DNA of 64,000 bases from NCBI GenBank assembly GCA_902795275.1, contig CADBKQ010000011.1, forward strand, positions 94,172 through 158,171, given 5' to 3'. The first letter of the stretch is position 1. Each line of letters opens with the position of its first letter. The position numbers were made by a program, and so were the translations under genes. Shown here in pieces: positions 57,027 to 64,000 of the stretch. Under the pieces are notes generated by a model. The model was not told the origin of the DNA, did no database searches, and worked only from the letters and a program-made list of their open reading frames with translations. The DNA comes from an uncultured Eubacteriales bacterium. Its GTDB lineage: Bacteria > Bacillota > Clostridia > Christensenellales > Aristaeellaceae.

Positions 57027-58520
57027 ATGTATCGCAGAAAAACAAGCGGCTGGTCCCAGCATCTGGATTTTATGACGCTGGATCTGCTTTGCCTGGAAGC
57101 GTCCATGATTCTGGGCTTCGCTATGCATTTTGGCTTTCAGCCCCTGGCGAAAAACCGGGTGTTCTGGTCGCTGTGCATTGCGTCGGGATTTATTGACCTG
57201 ATGATCATGGTGCTGATGGACTCGTACCACAACGTCATCCGCCGCGATATTTTCCAGGAATTGCGGATGCTGGCGACGCAGACCATGTATCTGACCATCG
57301 GCATCGTCGTCTTTATCTTCATGATGCATGTGGATCACCTGGACATTTTCAACATCCTCATGCCGTCCATTCCGTTCTACGCGCTGATGTGCTTCAATAT
57401 GCGCGTGCTGTGGCGCGAACACCTGCGGCACAGGCTGCACATGAAAAACAACACCAGCATGCTCATCCTGGCCGAGACCGACCGGCTGCATGACCTGCTC
57501 ACCAGGATGTTCAACCACAATTACGGCAGCTACCGCTTCGTGGGCGTGGCGCTGCTGGACGAACATCCCGACATTCCCCGGGCGGAAGAAAGCCTGAGCC
57601 ACATCAAGCAGGGAGATACGGAGATCAGCGACCTGCATGTGGTGGCGACCCGGGACAACCTGATTCAATACCTGATCAACAGCTGGGTCGATGAAATCTA
57701 CCTGGACACGCCTTCCGACCAAAGCCTGCCGGTGGATCTGATCAACGAGATCATGAGTATGGGCATCACGGTGCACGTGGCCATCAACAGCATGGATCAG
57801 ATCGAAGCCCGCAACAAGAATGTGGAATGGCTCTGCGGCCAGGTGACGTTCACCACCAGCCTGGGCTATGTTTCCGGGCGCGACCTGCTGCTCAAGCGTA
57901 TGATGGATATTGCGGGCGGGCTGATCGGCAGTATCATCACCGTGCTGCTCACCTTGGTGCTGGGGCCGATGATCTTTATTGCTTCCCCCGGCCCGATCTT
58001 TTTCAAGCAGCAGCGCATCGGCGAAAACGGCCGCAAATTCTGGATGTACAAATTCCGCAGCATGTACATGGACGCGGAAAAACGCAAAATGGAGGTGGCC
58101 GCCTCCACGGGCCAGCAGGACGAATTGATGTTCAAAATGGAGCATGACCCGCGCATCATCGGACAAAAGCAGCTGCCCAACGGGAAATGGAAAAAGGGCA
58201 TCGGCGGCTGGATCCGCGATCTGTCGCTGGATGAGTTCCCCCAGTTCTTTAACGTTCTCAAGGGCGATATGTCCCTGGTGGGCACCCGCCCGCCCACGGT
58301 GGACGAGTGGGAACGCTACAAACCCTATCACCGGGGCCGCATGTCCACCAAGCCCGGCATCACCGGGATGTGGCAGGTCAGCGGACGAAGCAAGATCAGG
58401 GACTTTGACCAGGTGGTGCAGCTGGACCGCGAGTATATCGAAAACTGGTCGCTGCTGCTGGACTGGAAGATCCTGATTCGCACCGTCGGCGCGGTGCTGA
58501 CCCGGAAGGGCGCTATGTGA
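57027..58520 (+). CDS. Polyprenyl-phosphate glycosyl-1-phosphate transferase (WcaJ/exopolysaccharide-type)
   Basis: A 497-residue enzyme that loads the first sugar-1-phosphate on undecaprenyl phosphate for exopolysaccharide or capsule. Four membrane segments (about 15-130), a Rossmann-like CoA_binding_3 region (about 140-270) and a C-terminal catalytic bac_transf domain beginning KRMMDIAGGLIGSIITVLL, with FKQQRIGENGRKFWMYKFRSM, LDEFPQFFNVLKGDMSLVGTRPP and KPGITGMWQVSGRS. The membrane reentrant helix and catalytic Asp-Glu (LDEFPQ) are intact. No other polysaccharide genes adjoin, so it is an orphan initiator here. Confidence 0.93.
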   Translation: MYRRKTSGWSQHLDFMTLDLLCLEASMILGFAMHFGFQPLAKNRVFWSLCIASGFIDLMIMVLMDSYHNVIRRDIFQELRMLATQTMYLTIGIVVFIFMMHVDHLDIFNILMPSIPFYALMCFNMRVLWREHLRHRLHMKNNTSMLILAETDRLHDLLTRMFNHNYGSYRFVGVALLDEHPDIPRAEESLSHIKQGDTEISDLHVVATRDNLIQYLINSWVDEIYLDTPSDQSLPVDLINEIMSMGITVHVAINSMDQIEARNKNVEWLCGQVTFTTSLGYVSGRDLLLKRMMDIAGGLIGSIITVLLTLVLGPMIFIASPGPIFFKQQRIGENGRKFWMYKFRSMYMDAEKRKMEVAASTGQQDELMFKMEHDPRIIGQKQLPNGKWKKGIGGWIRDLSLDEFPQFFNVLKGDMSLVGTRPPTVDEWERYKPYHRGRMSTKPGITGMWQVSGRSKIRDFDQVVQLDREYIENWSLLLDWKILIRTVGAVLTRKGAM

Positions 58521-58536
58521 TCCACACGCATCAAGC

Positions 58537-58569
58537 AAAGGTGCTGCCTCAGCGCAAGGCAGCACCTTT
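58537..58569 (+). terminator. Terminator after the sugar-phosphate transferase gene
   Basis: AAAGGTGCTGCCT pairs perfectly with AGGCAGCACCTTT; GTTATAT follows. Confidence 0.82.
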
Positions 58570-58573
58570 GTTA

Positions 58574-58713
58574 TATATGAAGTAACAGAGGGATTAGGGA
58601 ATAGGGATTAGGGATTAGTCATTTTGTTTTACTCTTTCGTTTGCTTCCAATTGTTTCGCACACGATCTTTACTAATCCCTAATCCCTAATCCCTTGTATA
58701 ACTTAAAGCACCC
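58574..58713. repeat. Heptad inverted-repeat element H7 (GGGATTA type)
   Basis: Left arm GGGATTA, GGGAATA, GGGATTA, GGGATTA, G (58590-58618); right arm three CTAATCC plus C (58672-58693). The core TCATTTTGTTTTACTCTTTCG...TTCCAATTG and the outer ends GAAGTAACAGA and ATAACTTAAAGCACCC relate it to H5 and H6. It lies between convergent genes. Confidence 0.88.
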
Positions 58714-58719
58714 ATTAAG

Positions 58720-61068
58720 TCACGCCATCCCAAACGCCATGCCGATGAGCCGGACGATCAGCGCGGCGACCCAGGCGATGCCGCACTGCCAGAGGATCAC
58801 GTACACGGCCCATTTGCCGCCCAGTTCCCGGCGGATGGAGGCAATCGCCGCCACGCAGGGGGTGTAGAGCAGGCTGAACACCAGCAGGGTCACGGCGGTG
58901 AGGGAGGTCATCACGGCGGGCAGGCCCGCTTCGGAAGCGAACAGCACCTGCATGACGGACACCACGCTCTCCTTTGCCATGAAGCCGCTGATGAGGGAAG
59001 TGACGATGCGCCAGTCGCCCAGGCCGATGGGCTTGAAGATCGGCGCGATGAACCCGGACACCGCGGCCAGGATGCTGTCGGGCTTCTCCACCAGGTTCAG
59101 CCGGAAGTCAAAGGATTGCAGGAACCAGACCACGATGGTGGCAATGAGGATTACGGAGAAGGCGCGCTGGATAAAGTCCTTGGCCTTTTCCCACAAAAGC
59201 TGCATCACGTTCCGGGGACTGGGGAAGCGGTAGTTGGGCAGCTCCATCACGAAGGGCACCGCCTCGCCCTTGAACAGGGTTTTCTTGAACAGCGTCGCCA
59301 CCAGCACGCCCACGACGATGCCCAGCAGATACAGCAGCAGCACGATCCACCAGGCGTGGTCAGGGAAGAAGGCGGCGGTGAAGAAACCGTAAATGGGCAT
59401 CTTCGCGGTGCAGCTCATAAAGGGCGTCAGCAGGATGGTCATTTTGCGGTCGCGGGCGCTGGGCAGGGTGCGGGTGGACATGACGGCGGGCACCGTGCAG
59501 CCAAAGCCGATCAGCATGGGCACGATGCTGCGGCCCGACAGGCCGATGCGCCGCAGGGTCTTATCCATGAAGAACGCCACCCGCGCGATGTAGCCGCTGT
59601 CCTCCAGCATGGAGAGGAAGAAAAACATGGTGATGATGATGGGCAGGAAGCTGAGCACGCTGCCCACGCCCTCGAAAATGCCGTTCAGCACCAGGCCCCG
59701 GATGGCCTCGTTCACGTTCCCCGCGGCCATGGCGTTTTCCGCCAGCCCCGCCAGAGCGTCGATGCCCGATTGCAGCACATCCTGCAAGAACGGCCCCACC
59801 AGGAAGAAGGACAGATAAAACATCAGGCCCATGATGAGGATGAACATGGGAATGGCCGTCCATTTGCCGGTCAGGACTCTGTCCATTTTTTCGCTGCGGA
59901 TGTGCTCTTTGCTTTCCTTGGGCTTGATCACGCATTCGTCGCAGACCTTCCGGATATACGCGAAGCGCATGTCCGCCATGGCGGCGCTGCGGTCGAGCTT
60001 TCGTTCCTTTTCCATCTGGAACACGATGTGCTCCAGGGCGTCCTTTTCGTTCTGATCCAGGTTCAATTGGTTCAGAATCAGTTCGTCGCCCTCGATGATC
60101 TTGCTGGCCGCGAAGCGCAGCGGCAGCCCGGCTTCGGCGGCATGGTCTTCGATTAAATGGCCCACGGCATGGAGGCAGCGGTGCACCGCGCCGCCGTTGT
60201 CCGTGCTGTCGCAAAAGTCCTGGCGCAGGGGCTTTTCCTGGTACTTGGCGATGTGGACGGCGTGCTTCACCAGTTCGTCCACGCCCTGGTTCTTCGCCGC
60301 GGAGATCGGCACCACGGGCACGCCCAGCATGCTTTCCATGCGGTTGATGTCCACCGTGCCGCCGTTGCCCCGCATTTCGTCCATCATGTTCAGGGCCACC
60401 ACCATGGGCACGTTCATTTCCAGCAGCTGCATGGTCAGGTACAGGTTGCGCTCGATGTTAGTGGCGTCCACAATGTTGATGATGGCCTTGGGCTTCTGTT
60501 CCAGCACGAAGTCCCGGCTCACCAGCTCCTCGCTGGAATAGGGCGACATGGAGTAAATGCCCGGCAGGTCGGTAATCAGGGTGTTGTCGTGGCCGCGCAT
60601 CGCGCCGTCCTTGCGGTCCACCGTCACGCCGGGGAAGTTGCCCACGTGCTGGTTGGAGCCGGTAAGCTGGTTGAACAGGGTGGTCTTGCCGCTGTTCTGG
60701 TTACCCACCAGGGCGAAGGTCAGCAGCGTGCCTTCGGGGAGCGGGTCGCCGCTGCCCTTGGGATGGAACTTGCCTTCCTCGCCCAGGCCGGGGTGGGCGA
60801 TTCTGCGCTTGCGGGAATTGTTATCTTCCGCGGCGGCAGGCTTCGTCACCATTTCAGCCTTGATTTTTTCCGCGTCCGCCAGGCGCAGGGTCAGCTCGTA
60901 GCCGTGGATGCGCAGCTCCATGGGGTCGCCCAGGGGCGCCAGCTTCACCAGCGTCGCTTCCGCGCCGGGAATCACGCCCATGTCTAAAAAATGCTGGCGC
61001 AGCGCCCCTTCGCCGCCCACCGTGATGATCCGCGCCGTCTGGCCCGGCTTCAATTCCTTCAGGGTCAT
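58720..61068 (-). CDS. feoB: FeoA-FeoB fusion ferrous iron transporter
   Basis: A 782-residue protein. Residues 1-75 are a FeoA SH3-like domain (MTLKELKPGQTARIITVGGE, LRQHFLDMGVIPG); a linker of about 40 residues joins FeoB. The G domain has G1 GNQNSGKTT (122-130), G3 DLPGIYS and G4 NMMDE, followed by the GDI-like helices and a polytopic domain with two Gate segments (FLPIIITMFFFLSMLEDSGYIARVAF, VPMLIGFGCTVPAVMSTRTL). It imports Fe2+. Most genomes keep feoA separate; fusion is seen in some Clostridia. A likely iron-responsive operator overlaps its promoter. Confidence 0.95.
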   Translation of the reverse strand: MTLKELKPGQTARIITVGGEGALRQHFLDMGVIPGAEATLVKLAPLGDPMELRIHGYELTLRLADAEKIKAEMVTKPAAAEDNNSRKRRIAHPGLGEEGKFHPKGSGDPLPEGTLLTFALVGNQNSGKTTLFNQLTGSNQHVGNFPGVTVDRKDGAMRGHDNTLITDLPGIYSMSPYSSEELVSRDFVLEQKPKAIINIVDATNIERNLYLTMQLLEMNVPMVVALNMMDEMRGNGGTVDINRMESMLGVPVVPISAAKNQGVDELVKHAVHIAKYQEKPLRQDFCDSTDNGGAVHRCLHAVGHLIEDHAAEAGLPLRFAASKIIEGDELILNQLNLDQNEKDALEHIVFQMEKERKLDRSAAMADMRFAYIRKVCDECVIKPKESKEHIRSEKMDRVLTGKWTAIPMFILIMGLMFYLSFFLVGPFLQDVLQSGIDALAGLAENAMAAGNVNEAIRGLVLNGIFEGVGSVLSFLPIIITMFFFLSMLEDSGYIARVAFFMDKTLRRIGLSGRSIVPMLIGFGCTVPAVMSTRTLPSARDRKMTILLTPFMSCTAKMPIYGFFTAAFFPDHAWWIVLLLYLLGIVVGVLVATLFKKTLFKGEAVPFVMELPNYRFPSPRNVMQLLWEKAKDFIQRAFSVILIATIVVWFLQSFDFRLNLVEKPDSILAAVSGFIAPIFKPIGLGDWRIVTSLISGFMAKESVVSVMQVLFASEAGLPAVMTSLTAVTLLVFSLLYTPCVAAIASIRRELGGKWAVYVILWQCGIAWVAALIVRLIGMAFGMA

Positions 61069-61108
61069 AAAAGCCTCCGTCCCCGCTTCCGCATTGTTAG
61101 GAAGCGAG

Positions 61109-61163
61109 AAGTTAGTTTAAACTTACCGAAAGATAGTATACTCTAACTAAGGAGGAATGTCAA
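61109..61163 (-). promoter_or_regulatory. Promoter and palindromic operator for feoAB
   Basis: Minus strand: TTGACA (61163-61158), 17 bases, TATACT (61140-61135). Immediately downstream TAAGTTTAAACTAACTT is a near-palindrome around AGTTTAAACT (about 61109-61126); the -10 itself lies in TTAGAGTATACTATC. Size and place suit a DtxR-type metal repressor, though the sequence is not the classic box. Confidence 0.65.
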
Positions 61164-61189
61164 GCGGGAAATCGACAAACGATGCGGTT

Positions 61190-61633
61190 TTATGGCACAA
61201 TATCAACAGCCGTCCCCAGAGGCGCCGCATCGTAGAGCACCTGCGCGTCCAGGTCACTGAGGGCGACGCAGCCCGCCGTCCAGTCGGTGTCCGTGCCGCC
61301 GCCGTGGATATAGATTTCCCCGCCCAAAAAGCTGCCCCAGGGCGGACGTTCGCCGCGTCCGGCGCGTTCCCGAATGCAGCGGATAAGTTCATCCGGGGCG
61401 TTCATGCGCTTTGCGTCCTGCTCGTTGGGATAGCTGACGCCCAGGGACGGGCCGTATTTCCCGATCTTTTTCAGGCACACGAAATAGCGGCCCTCCGGCG
61501 TTTTTCCGTCCCCCTCCCGCTCCTTGGGGCCCACCGGGCAGCGGCCCAGGGCGATGGGAAACGATAGCACGATTTCATCATTGTCATTCAACAGTCTTAG
61601 CCGCCGGGCGGATTTTTCAATCAGAATGCGCAT
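61190..61633 (-). CDS. L,D-transpeptidase (YkuD/ErfK-like)
   Basis: A 147-residue YkuD domain. IEKSARRLRLLNDNDEIVLSFPIALGRCPVGPKEREGDGKTPEG is the family start; the active-site motif is IHGGGTDTDWTAGCVALSD with His110 and Cys122. These enzymes cross-link peptidoglycan stems at meso-DAP or, in minimal forms, modify other wall parts. No signal peptide is seen, so export is unclear; the longer frame upstream is out of register with any ribosome binding site. ATG at 61633 follows GGGGAGGAGAG. The YlbJ-like gene ends 38 bases before it. Confidence 0.86.
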   Translation of the reverse strand: MRILIEKSARRLRLLNDNDEIVLSFPIALGRCPVGPKEREGDGKTPEGRYFVCLKKIGKYGPSLGVSYPNEQDAKRMNAPDELIRCIRERAGRGERPPWGSFLGGEIYIHGGGTDTDWTAGCVALSDLDAQVLYDAAPLGTAVDIVP

Positions 61634-61671
61634 GAGTATCTCTCCTCCCCGCGTATAGGATACCATATTTG

Positions 61672-62496
61672 TCAATGGAGAGGGAACAGGGCAACGGCAG
61701 CCTGGCACAGCGCGCCGGAGAGCAGGGCGTGAAACAGCCGGAGCAAAGCAAGCTGCCCGATGGTCACGCCGCTGTCCTGCCAGAAGGCGGCGTTTTGCAG
61801 CAGCAGCGACAGCCCGCCGAAGGAACAGGCGGCGCAGATGAGGGCCGGAGCGAAGGGTGTGTTCAGGGAAAGAATCGCTTTCACGCCTCCCGTCACCTCC
61901 AAAGCGCATTGCAGGGCTGCCTGCGCTTCTTTCGGGATCGCGGGAAACGCACGGGAAACCATCCGGGCGGCGACGCATCCCAGCATCATGCACAGCGCCA
62001 CGGCGAGCAGGGCCAGAGCGCTTTCCCGCAGGGCCGTTCCCAGGGGCACAAACGCGGCGGGCGGCGCGTCCGACGGTTCAGGACGCCGGATACACAGGCC
62101 AATCGCCAAAGCCCCCAGGAGATGGCAGATAAAAATCACCCAGCCGATGCGTCCGTTTCCCAGCCACCCGCCCACGGTACCGATAAAAAACATGGGGCTC
62201 ATGGTGCCCGTCATGGCGGCGGCCCGCAGCGCGCCCCGGCCCCGCAATCCCATTTCCCGCATCAGCCTTGCGCCGCCCGGCGAACCGCACAGCCAGCCCA
62301 TGGCCGTCCGCATGACGGCGCCGCCGCCAAGCGTCCCGGATACCATCAGCATGCACACCATGAACGGCCCCAGCGCCGGGGCCACCGCCCGCGCCCACAG
62401 GCTCAGCGCTGTTGCGGCGGCTTCCGCCGCGTCTCCCGGAAATACCATCATGGCCCCTGCCAGCGCCCCGAACGCCGCCGCTTTCAGCATCCGCAT
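61672..62496 (-). CDS. YlbJ-like nucleoside-recognition (Gate) domain membrane protein
   Basis: A 274-residue membrane protein with about seven hydrophobic segments. GPFMVCMLMVSGTLGGGAVM, SPGGARLMREMGLRGRG, TGTMSPMFFIGTVGGWLGNGRIGWVIFICHLLGALAIGL and LEVTGGVKAIL parallel the sporulation protein YlbJ and related Gate-domain proteins. It is about 130 residues shorter than Bacillus YlbJ. If the host makes spores this would act in cortex formation; without other spore genes here that is open. It is GC-rich and lies just upstream of the L,D-transpeptidase gene on the same strand, so the pair may share a wall-related task. Confidence 0.7.
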   Translation of the reverse strand: MRMLKAAAFGALAGAMMVFPGDAAEAAATALSLWARAVAPALGPFMVCMLMVSGTLGGGAVMRTAMGWLCGSPGGARLMREMGLRGRGALRAAAMTGTMSPMFFIGTVGGWLGNGRIGWVIFICHLLGALAIGLCIRRPEPSDAPPAAFVPLGTALRESALALLAVALCMMLGCVAARMVSRAFPAIPKEAQAALQCALEVTGGVKAILSLNTPFAPALICAACSFGGLSLLLQNAAFWQDSGVTIGQLALLRLFHALLSGALCQAAVALFPLH

Positions 62497-62554
62497 CCCC
62501 TCCGGGACAGCTTATGAGCGTTTCGGCGGCGCAAGAACAGAAGCCTGCTTTCCC

Positions 62555-62583
62555 TTGACATATATGTTCTATCCGGTTATAAT
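62555..62583 (+). promoter_or_regulatory. Promoter of the cytidylate-kinase-like gene
   Basis: TTGACA (62555-62560), 17 bases, TATAAT (62578-62583), a consensus promoter. Confidence 0.88.
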
Positions 62584-62667
62584 GAAGTTGAAAATAACAT
62601 GAACATAATTGACAGTGCGGGAAAAACCGTCCAGCGCGAATGTGTTTCTTACGAAAGGGGAACCGAT

Positions 62668-63246
62668 ATGGGCAACAGGATCATTACCATCAGCCGTGAA
62701 TTTGGCAGCGGCGGGCGCACCATCGGGCGGATGGCGGCGGAAAAGCTGGGAATCCCCTGTTACGACCAGGAAATCATCGAGAAAATCACCGAAGAAACCG
62801 GGATGCTGAAATCCTATGTGGAGTCCAATGTGGAGGACGTGCAGGGCGGCTGGCTCTCCGTGCTGGCGGGACGGGATTACTACGGCCATTCCCTCCAGGA
62901 CGACCTGCACGCCGCGCAGACGAAAGTGATCCGCGAGCTGGCGGATAAAGGCCCCTGCGTCATCATTGGCCGCTGCGCCGACAGCATCCTGGAAGGCCAC
63001 GCCGACCTGCTGAAGGTGTTCATCCACGCCTCCATGGAAAAGCGGGCGGAGCGCATCGTGAACCAGTACGGCGAAACGCCGGAGGATCCCGTGCAGCGCC
63101 TGAAGGACAAGGATAAAAAGCGCAAGGCGTATTATCAATTGTACAGCGACCGCAAATGGGGCGCGATGGAAAACTACCACATCGCTTTGGACAGCGGCGC
63201 GCTGGGCCTGGAGCGCTGCGCGGAAATCATCGTGCAGCTATTCTGA
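62668..63246 (+). CDS. Cytidylate kinase-like family protein
   Basis: A 192-residue P-loop protein of the AAA_26/Cmk-like family. MGNRIITISREFGSGGRTIGRMAAEKLGIPCYDQEII is the typical start; the loop ISREFGSGGRTIG replaces the standard GxxGxGKS of CMP kinase. CVIIGRCADSIL and FIHASMEKRAERI follow. The family is common in gut Firmicutes and its substrate is not defined. ATG at 62668 follows GAAAGGGGAACC; an in-frame ATG at 62599 lacks a ribosome binding site. Confidence 0.9.
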   Translation: MGNRIITISREFGSGGRTIGRMAAEKLGIPCYDQEIIEKITEETGMLKSYVESNVEDVQGGWLSVLAGRDYYGHSLQDDLHAAQTKVIRELADKGPCVIIGRCADSILEGHADLLKVFIHASMEKRAERIVNQYGETPEDPVQRLKDKDKKRKAYYQLYSDRKWGAMENYHIALDSGALGLERCAEIIVQLF

Positions 63247-63256
63247 CCCTTGCATC

Positions 63257-63298
63257 AAAAACCTCCCGGACGGATAACACCGAACCGGGAGGTTTTTC
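63257..63298 (+). terminator. Terminator after the cytidylate-kinase-like gene
   Basis: AAAACCTCCCGG pairs with CCGGGAGGTTTT, followed by T residues. Confidence 0.88.
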
Positions 63299-63315
63299 AG
63301 CGCTTCAAGGGAATT

Positions 63316-63429
63316 TCAGAAAATGCCCAGCGCGGCCAGCAGCGTGGAGCCGATCAGGATAATGACCAGGCCGAAGCAGATGATGCGGATCCAGAGCTTT
63401 TTGGTTTGTTCTTTCTTGAACGTCGTCAT
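63316..63429 (-). CDS. Membrane miniprotein, 37 residues
   Basis: MTTFKKEQTKKLWIRIICFG, then LVIILIGSTLLAALGIF. A basic N-terminus and one membrane segment ending at the C-terminus. AAAGGAAG lies upstream of the ATG at a good distance. Size and layout recall the conserved Gram-positive miniprotein Prli42, which tethers the stressosome in Listeria, but the match is by general look only. It lies just upstream of the terminator of the convergent cytidylate-kinase-like gene, 18 bases after the TSCPD gene on the same strand, so the two may be co-transcribed. Confidence 0.6.
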   Translation of the reverse strand: MTTFKKEQTKKLWIRIICFGLVIILIGSTLLAALGIF

Positions 63430-63447
63430 GAATGGATTCTTCCTTTC

Positions 63448-63693
63448 TCAGTTCTGGGCTTCATAAGCCTCGATGGCTTTGGACAGCTGATCGGGGCAGG
63501 AGGTGTTGCCCCGGCACGGAATGCCGCGCAGCAAGTCCTTCACCTCGTCCGCCTTGCGGCCCACCACCATTTTGGCCAGGCCCTGGGTGTTGCCGCGGCA
63601 GCCGTTTTGAAATGCGCAGGATGTGATCACGCCGTTTTCGATTTCCAGGTCGATTTGGGTGGAGCAGGTGCCTTTGGTTTTATAATGGAACAT
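63448..63693 (-). CDS. TSCPD-domain protein (TIGR03905-like)
   Basis: An 81-residue protein with four spaced cysteines: YKTKGTCSTQIDLEIENGVI, FQNGCRGNTQGLAKM and GIPCRGNTSCPDQLSKAI. The GC(R/S)GN...G and TSCPDQL blocks define the TSCPD domain, also found at the end of class II ribonucleotide reductases; this free-standing form is common in Clostridia and of unknown role, probably metal- or thiol-binding. ATG at 63693 has GGGAGG nine to ten bases upstream; the ATG at 63720 does not. Confidence 0.85.
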   Translation of the reverse strand: MFHYKTKGTCSTQIDLEIENGVITSCAFQNGCRGNTQGLAKMVVGRKADEVKDLLRGIPCRGNTSCPDQLSKAIEAYEAQN

Positions 63694-63800
63694 CAATCCA
63701 GCCTCCCGATCATCATTCATTCGTCGTTTGAAGGACAGCCGATTACAGGCTGTCTTGTTATTATATCATAAGCCTATATCATTGCGCAAGATGGAGAAAA

Positions 63801-63827
63801 TGAAAAAAGCCCGCCGGCGGCAGGCTT
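63801..63827 (-). terminator. Terminator for a minus-strand transcript entering from the right
   Basis: AAGCCCGCC and GGCAGGCTT pair; the minus strand continues with TTTTTTC. It implies a transcript from beyond the right edge or from the element at 63831-64000. Confidence 0.65.
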
Positions 63828-63830
63828 ACA

Positions 63831-64000
63831 GACTGTCGATAAGTCCTCGGGATGCATCGAAGGGCCGCAGCCCTTCGATTATAATCCGCAGGGGCCGAAG
63901 TGCCCGGAAAACAGTCCGGGGGACTGTTTTCAGCGAAGGCCGGGCGGTAGCCCAAGGCGTGTACGTCGCCGAGGAGCAACAGAATGTTGCTTCCTCTATC
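63831..64000. repeat. GC-rich multi-hairpin non-coding stretch at the right edge
   Basis: Holds TCGAAGGGCCGCAGCCCTTCGA, GAAAACAGTCC/GGACTGTTTTC and further short stems. A 66-codon minus-strand frame crosses it but is Pro/Arg/Ala-rich with no ribosome binding site and looks non-coding. Resembles a dispersed repeat; only one copy is in the window. Confidence 0.45.

Noticed and set aside
63779..63979. Minus-strand 66-codon open frame at the right edge
   Set aside because: Crosses several hairpins, is biased to Pro/Arg/Ala and lacks a ribosome binding site; probably a repeat, not a gene.

Overview
The window looks like a chromosomal segment of a GC-rich (roughly 60% by eye) member of the Firmicutes, most likely class Clostridia. 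The evidence is the gene set (RNase Y, RadA beside a YacL-type PIN/TRAM protein, RarA, DUF378, FeoA-FeoB fusion, Rph-RdgB fusion, YlbJ-like protein), strong AGGAGG-type ribosome binding sites and sigma-A promoters with 17-base spacers. Secreted proteins carry MKK...ALAD signal peptides. A gut or rumen Clostridia lineage is an inference; no rRNA or tRNA gene lies here to settle it.

Layout. 1-2.1 kb: the end of a phage-like module (tail-spike-like protein, NlpC/P60 endolysin). 2.1-5.5 kb: a DUF1846 protein, then a PII-like sensor translationally coupled to a cation/proton antiporter. 5.5-7.8 kb: palindromic repeats, a methionine-sulfoxide repair pair (fRMsr, MsrA) and a secreted CHAP protein. 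7.8-12.8 kb: arginine operon argC-GNAT-argJ-argB-argD with an ArgR-like box. 12.8-19.3 kb: a thioesterase, a BspA-like secreted protein and two cyclic-di-GMP enzymes (EAL, GGDEF). 19.3-25.1 kb: ileS, a yacL-like gene and radA. 25.2-30.3 kb: phosphoesterase, ppk1, membrane glycosyltransferase-like protein. 30.3-33.2 kb: HD-GYP protein, DUF218 protein, RadC. 33.3-36.3 kb: three-gene ABC exporter interrupted by a small type I toxin-antitoxin-like locus. 36.3-41.3 kb: recO, pgsA and a sugar ABC importer. 41.7-47.8 kb: rarA, ArsC/Spx-like protein, HTH protein under LexA-like sites, D,D-carboxypeptidase, Eis-like acetyltransferase, udk. 47.8-50.1 kb: a head-to-head pair of paralogous secreted-protein genes. 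50.3-55.2 kb: RNase Y with a candidate leader RNA, a GNAT, then rph-rdgB, ridA-like and yfcE-like genes. 55.2-64 kb: a second type I toxin-like locus, psuG, DUF378, a polyprenyl sugar-phosphate transferase, feoAB, an L,D-transpeptidase, a YlbJ-like protein, a cytidylate-kinase-like protein and small conserved proteins.

Three things stand out. (1) The paralogue pair at 47.8-50.1 kb has about 95% identical 5' coding ends, shared 3' ends and downstream terminators, but different middles. Only one copy has a promoter, ribosome binding site and ATG. The other has lost its start codon exactly where the homology stops, so it looks like a silent cassette that recombination across the inverted repeats could activate. 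(2) Seven intergenic elements have arms made of 7-base repeats (GGGATTA, AGTGTGG or CAGAGTA depending on locus) facing each other across a 45-75 base core; five of them are telomere-like and have GGG runs able to form G-quadruplexes. (3) Two unrelated intergenic loci share one architecture: a 26-29 residue hydrophobic peptide, a Shine-Dalgarno that can be paired in a hairpin, and a convergent short antisense RNA ending at a shared terminator. This is the layout of type I toxin-antitoxin systems.
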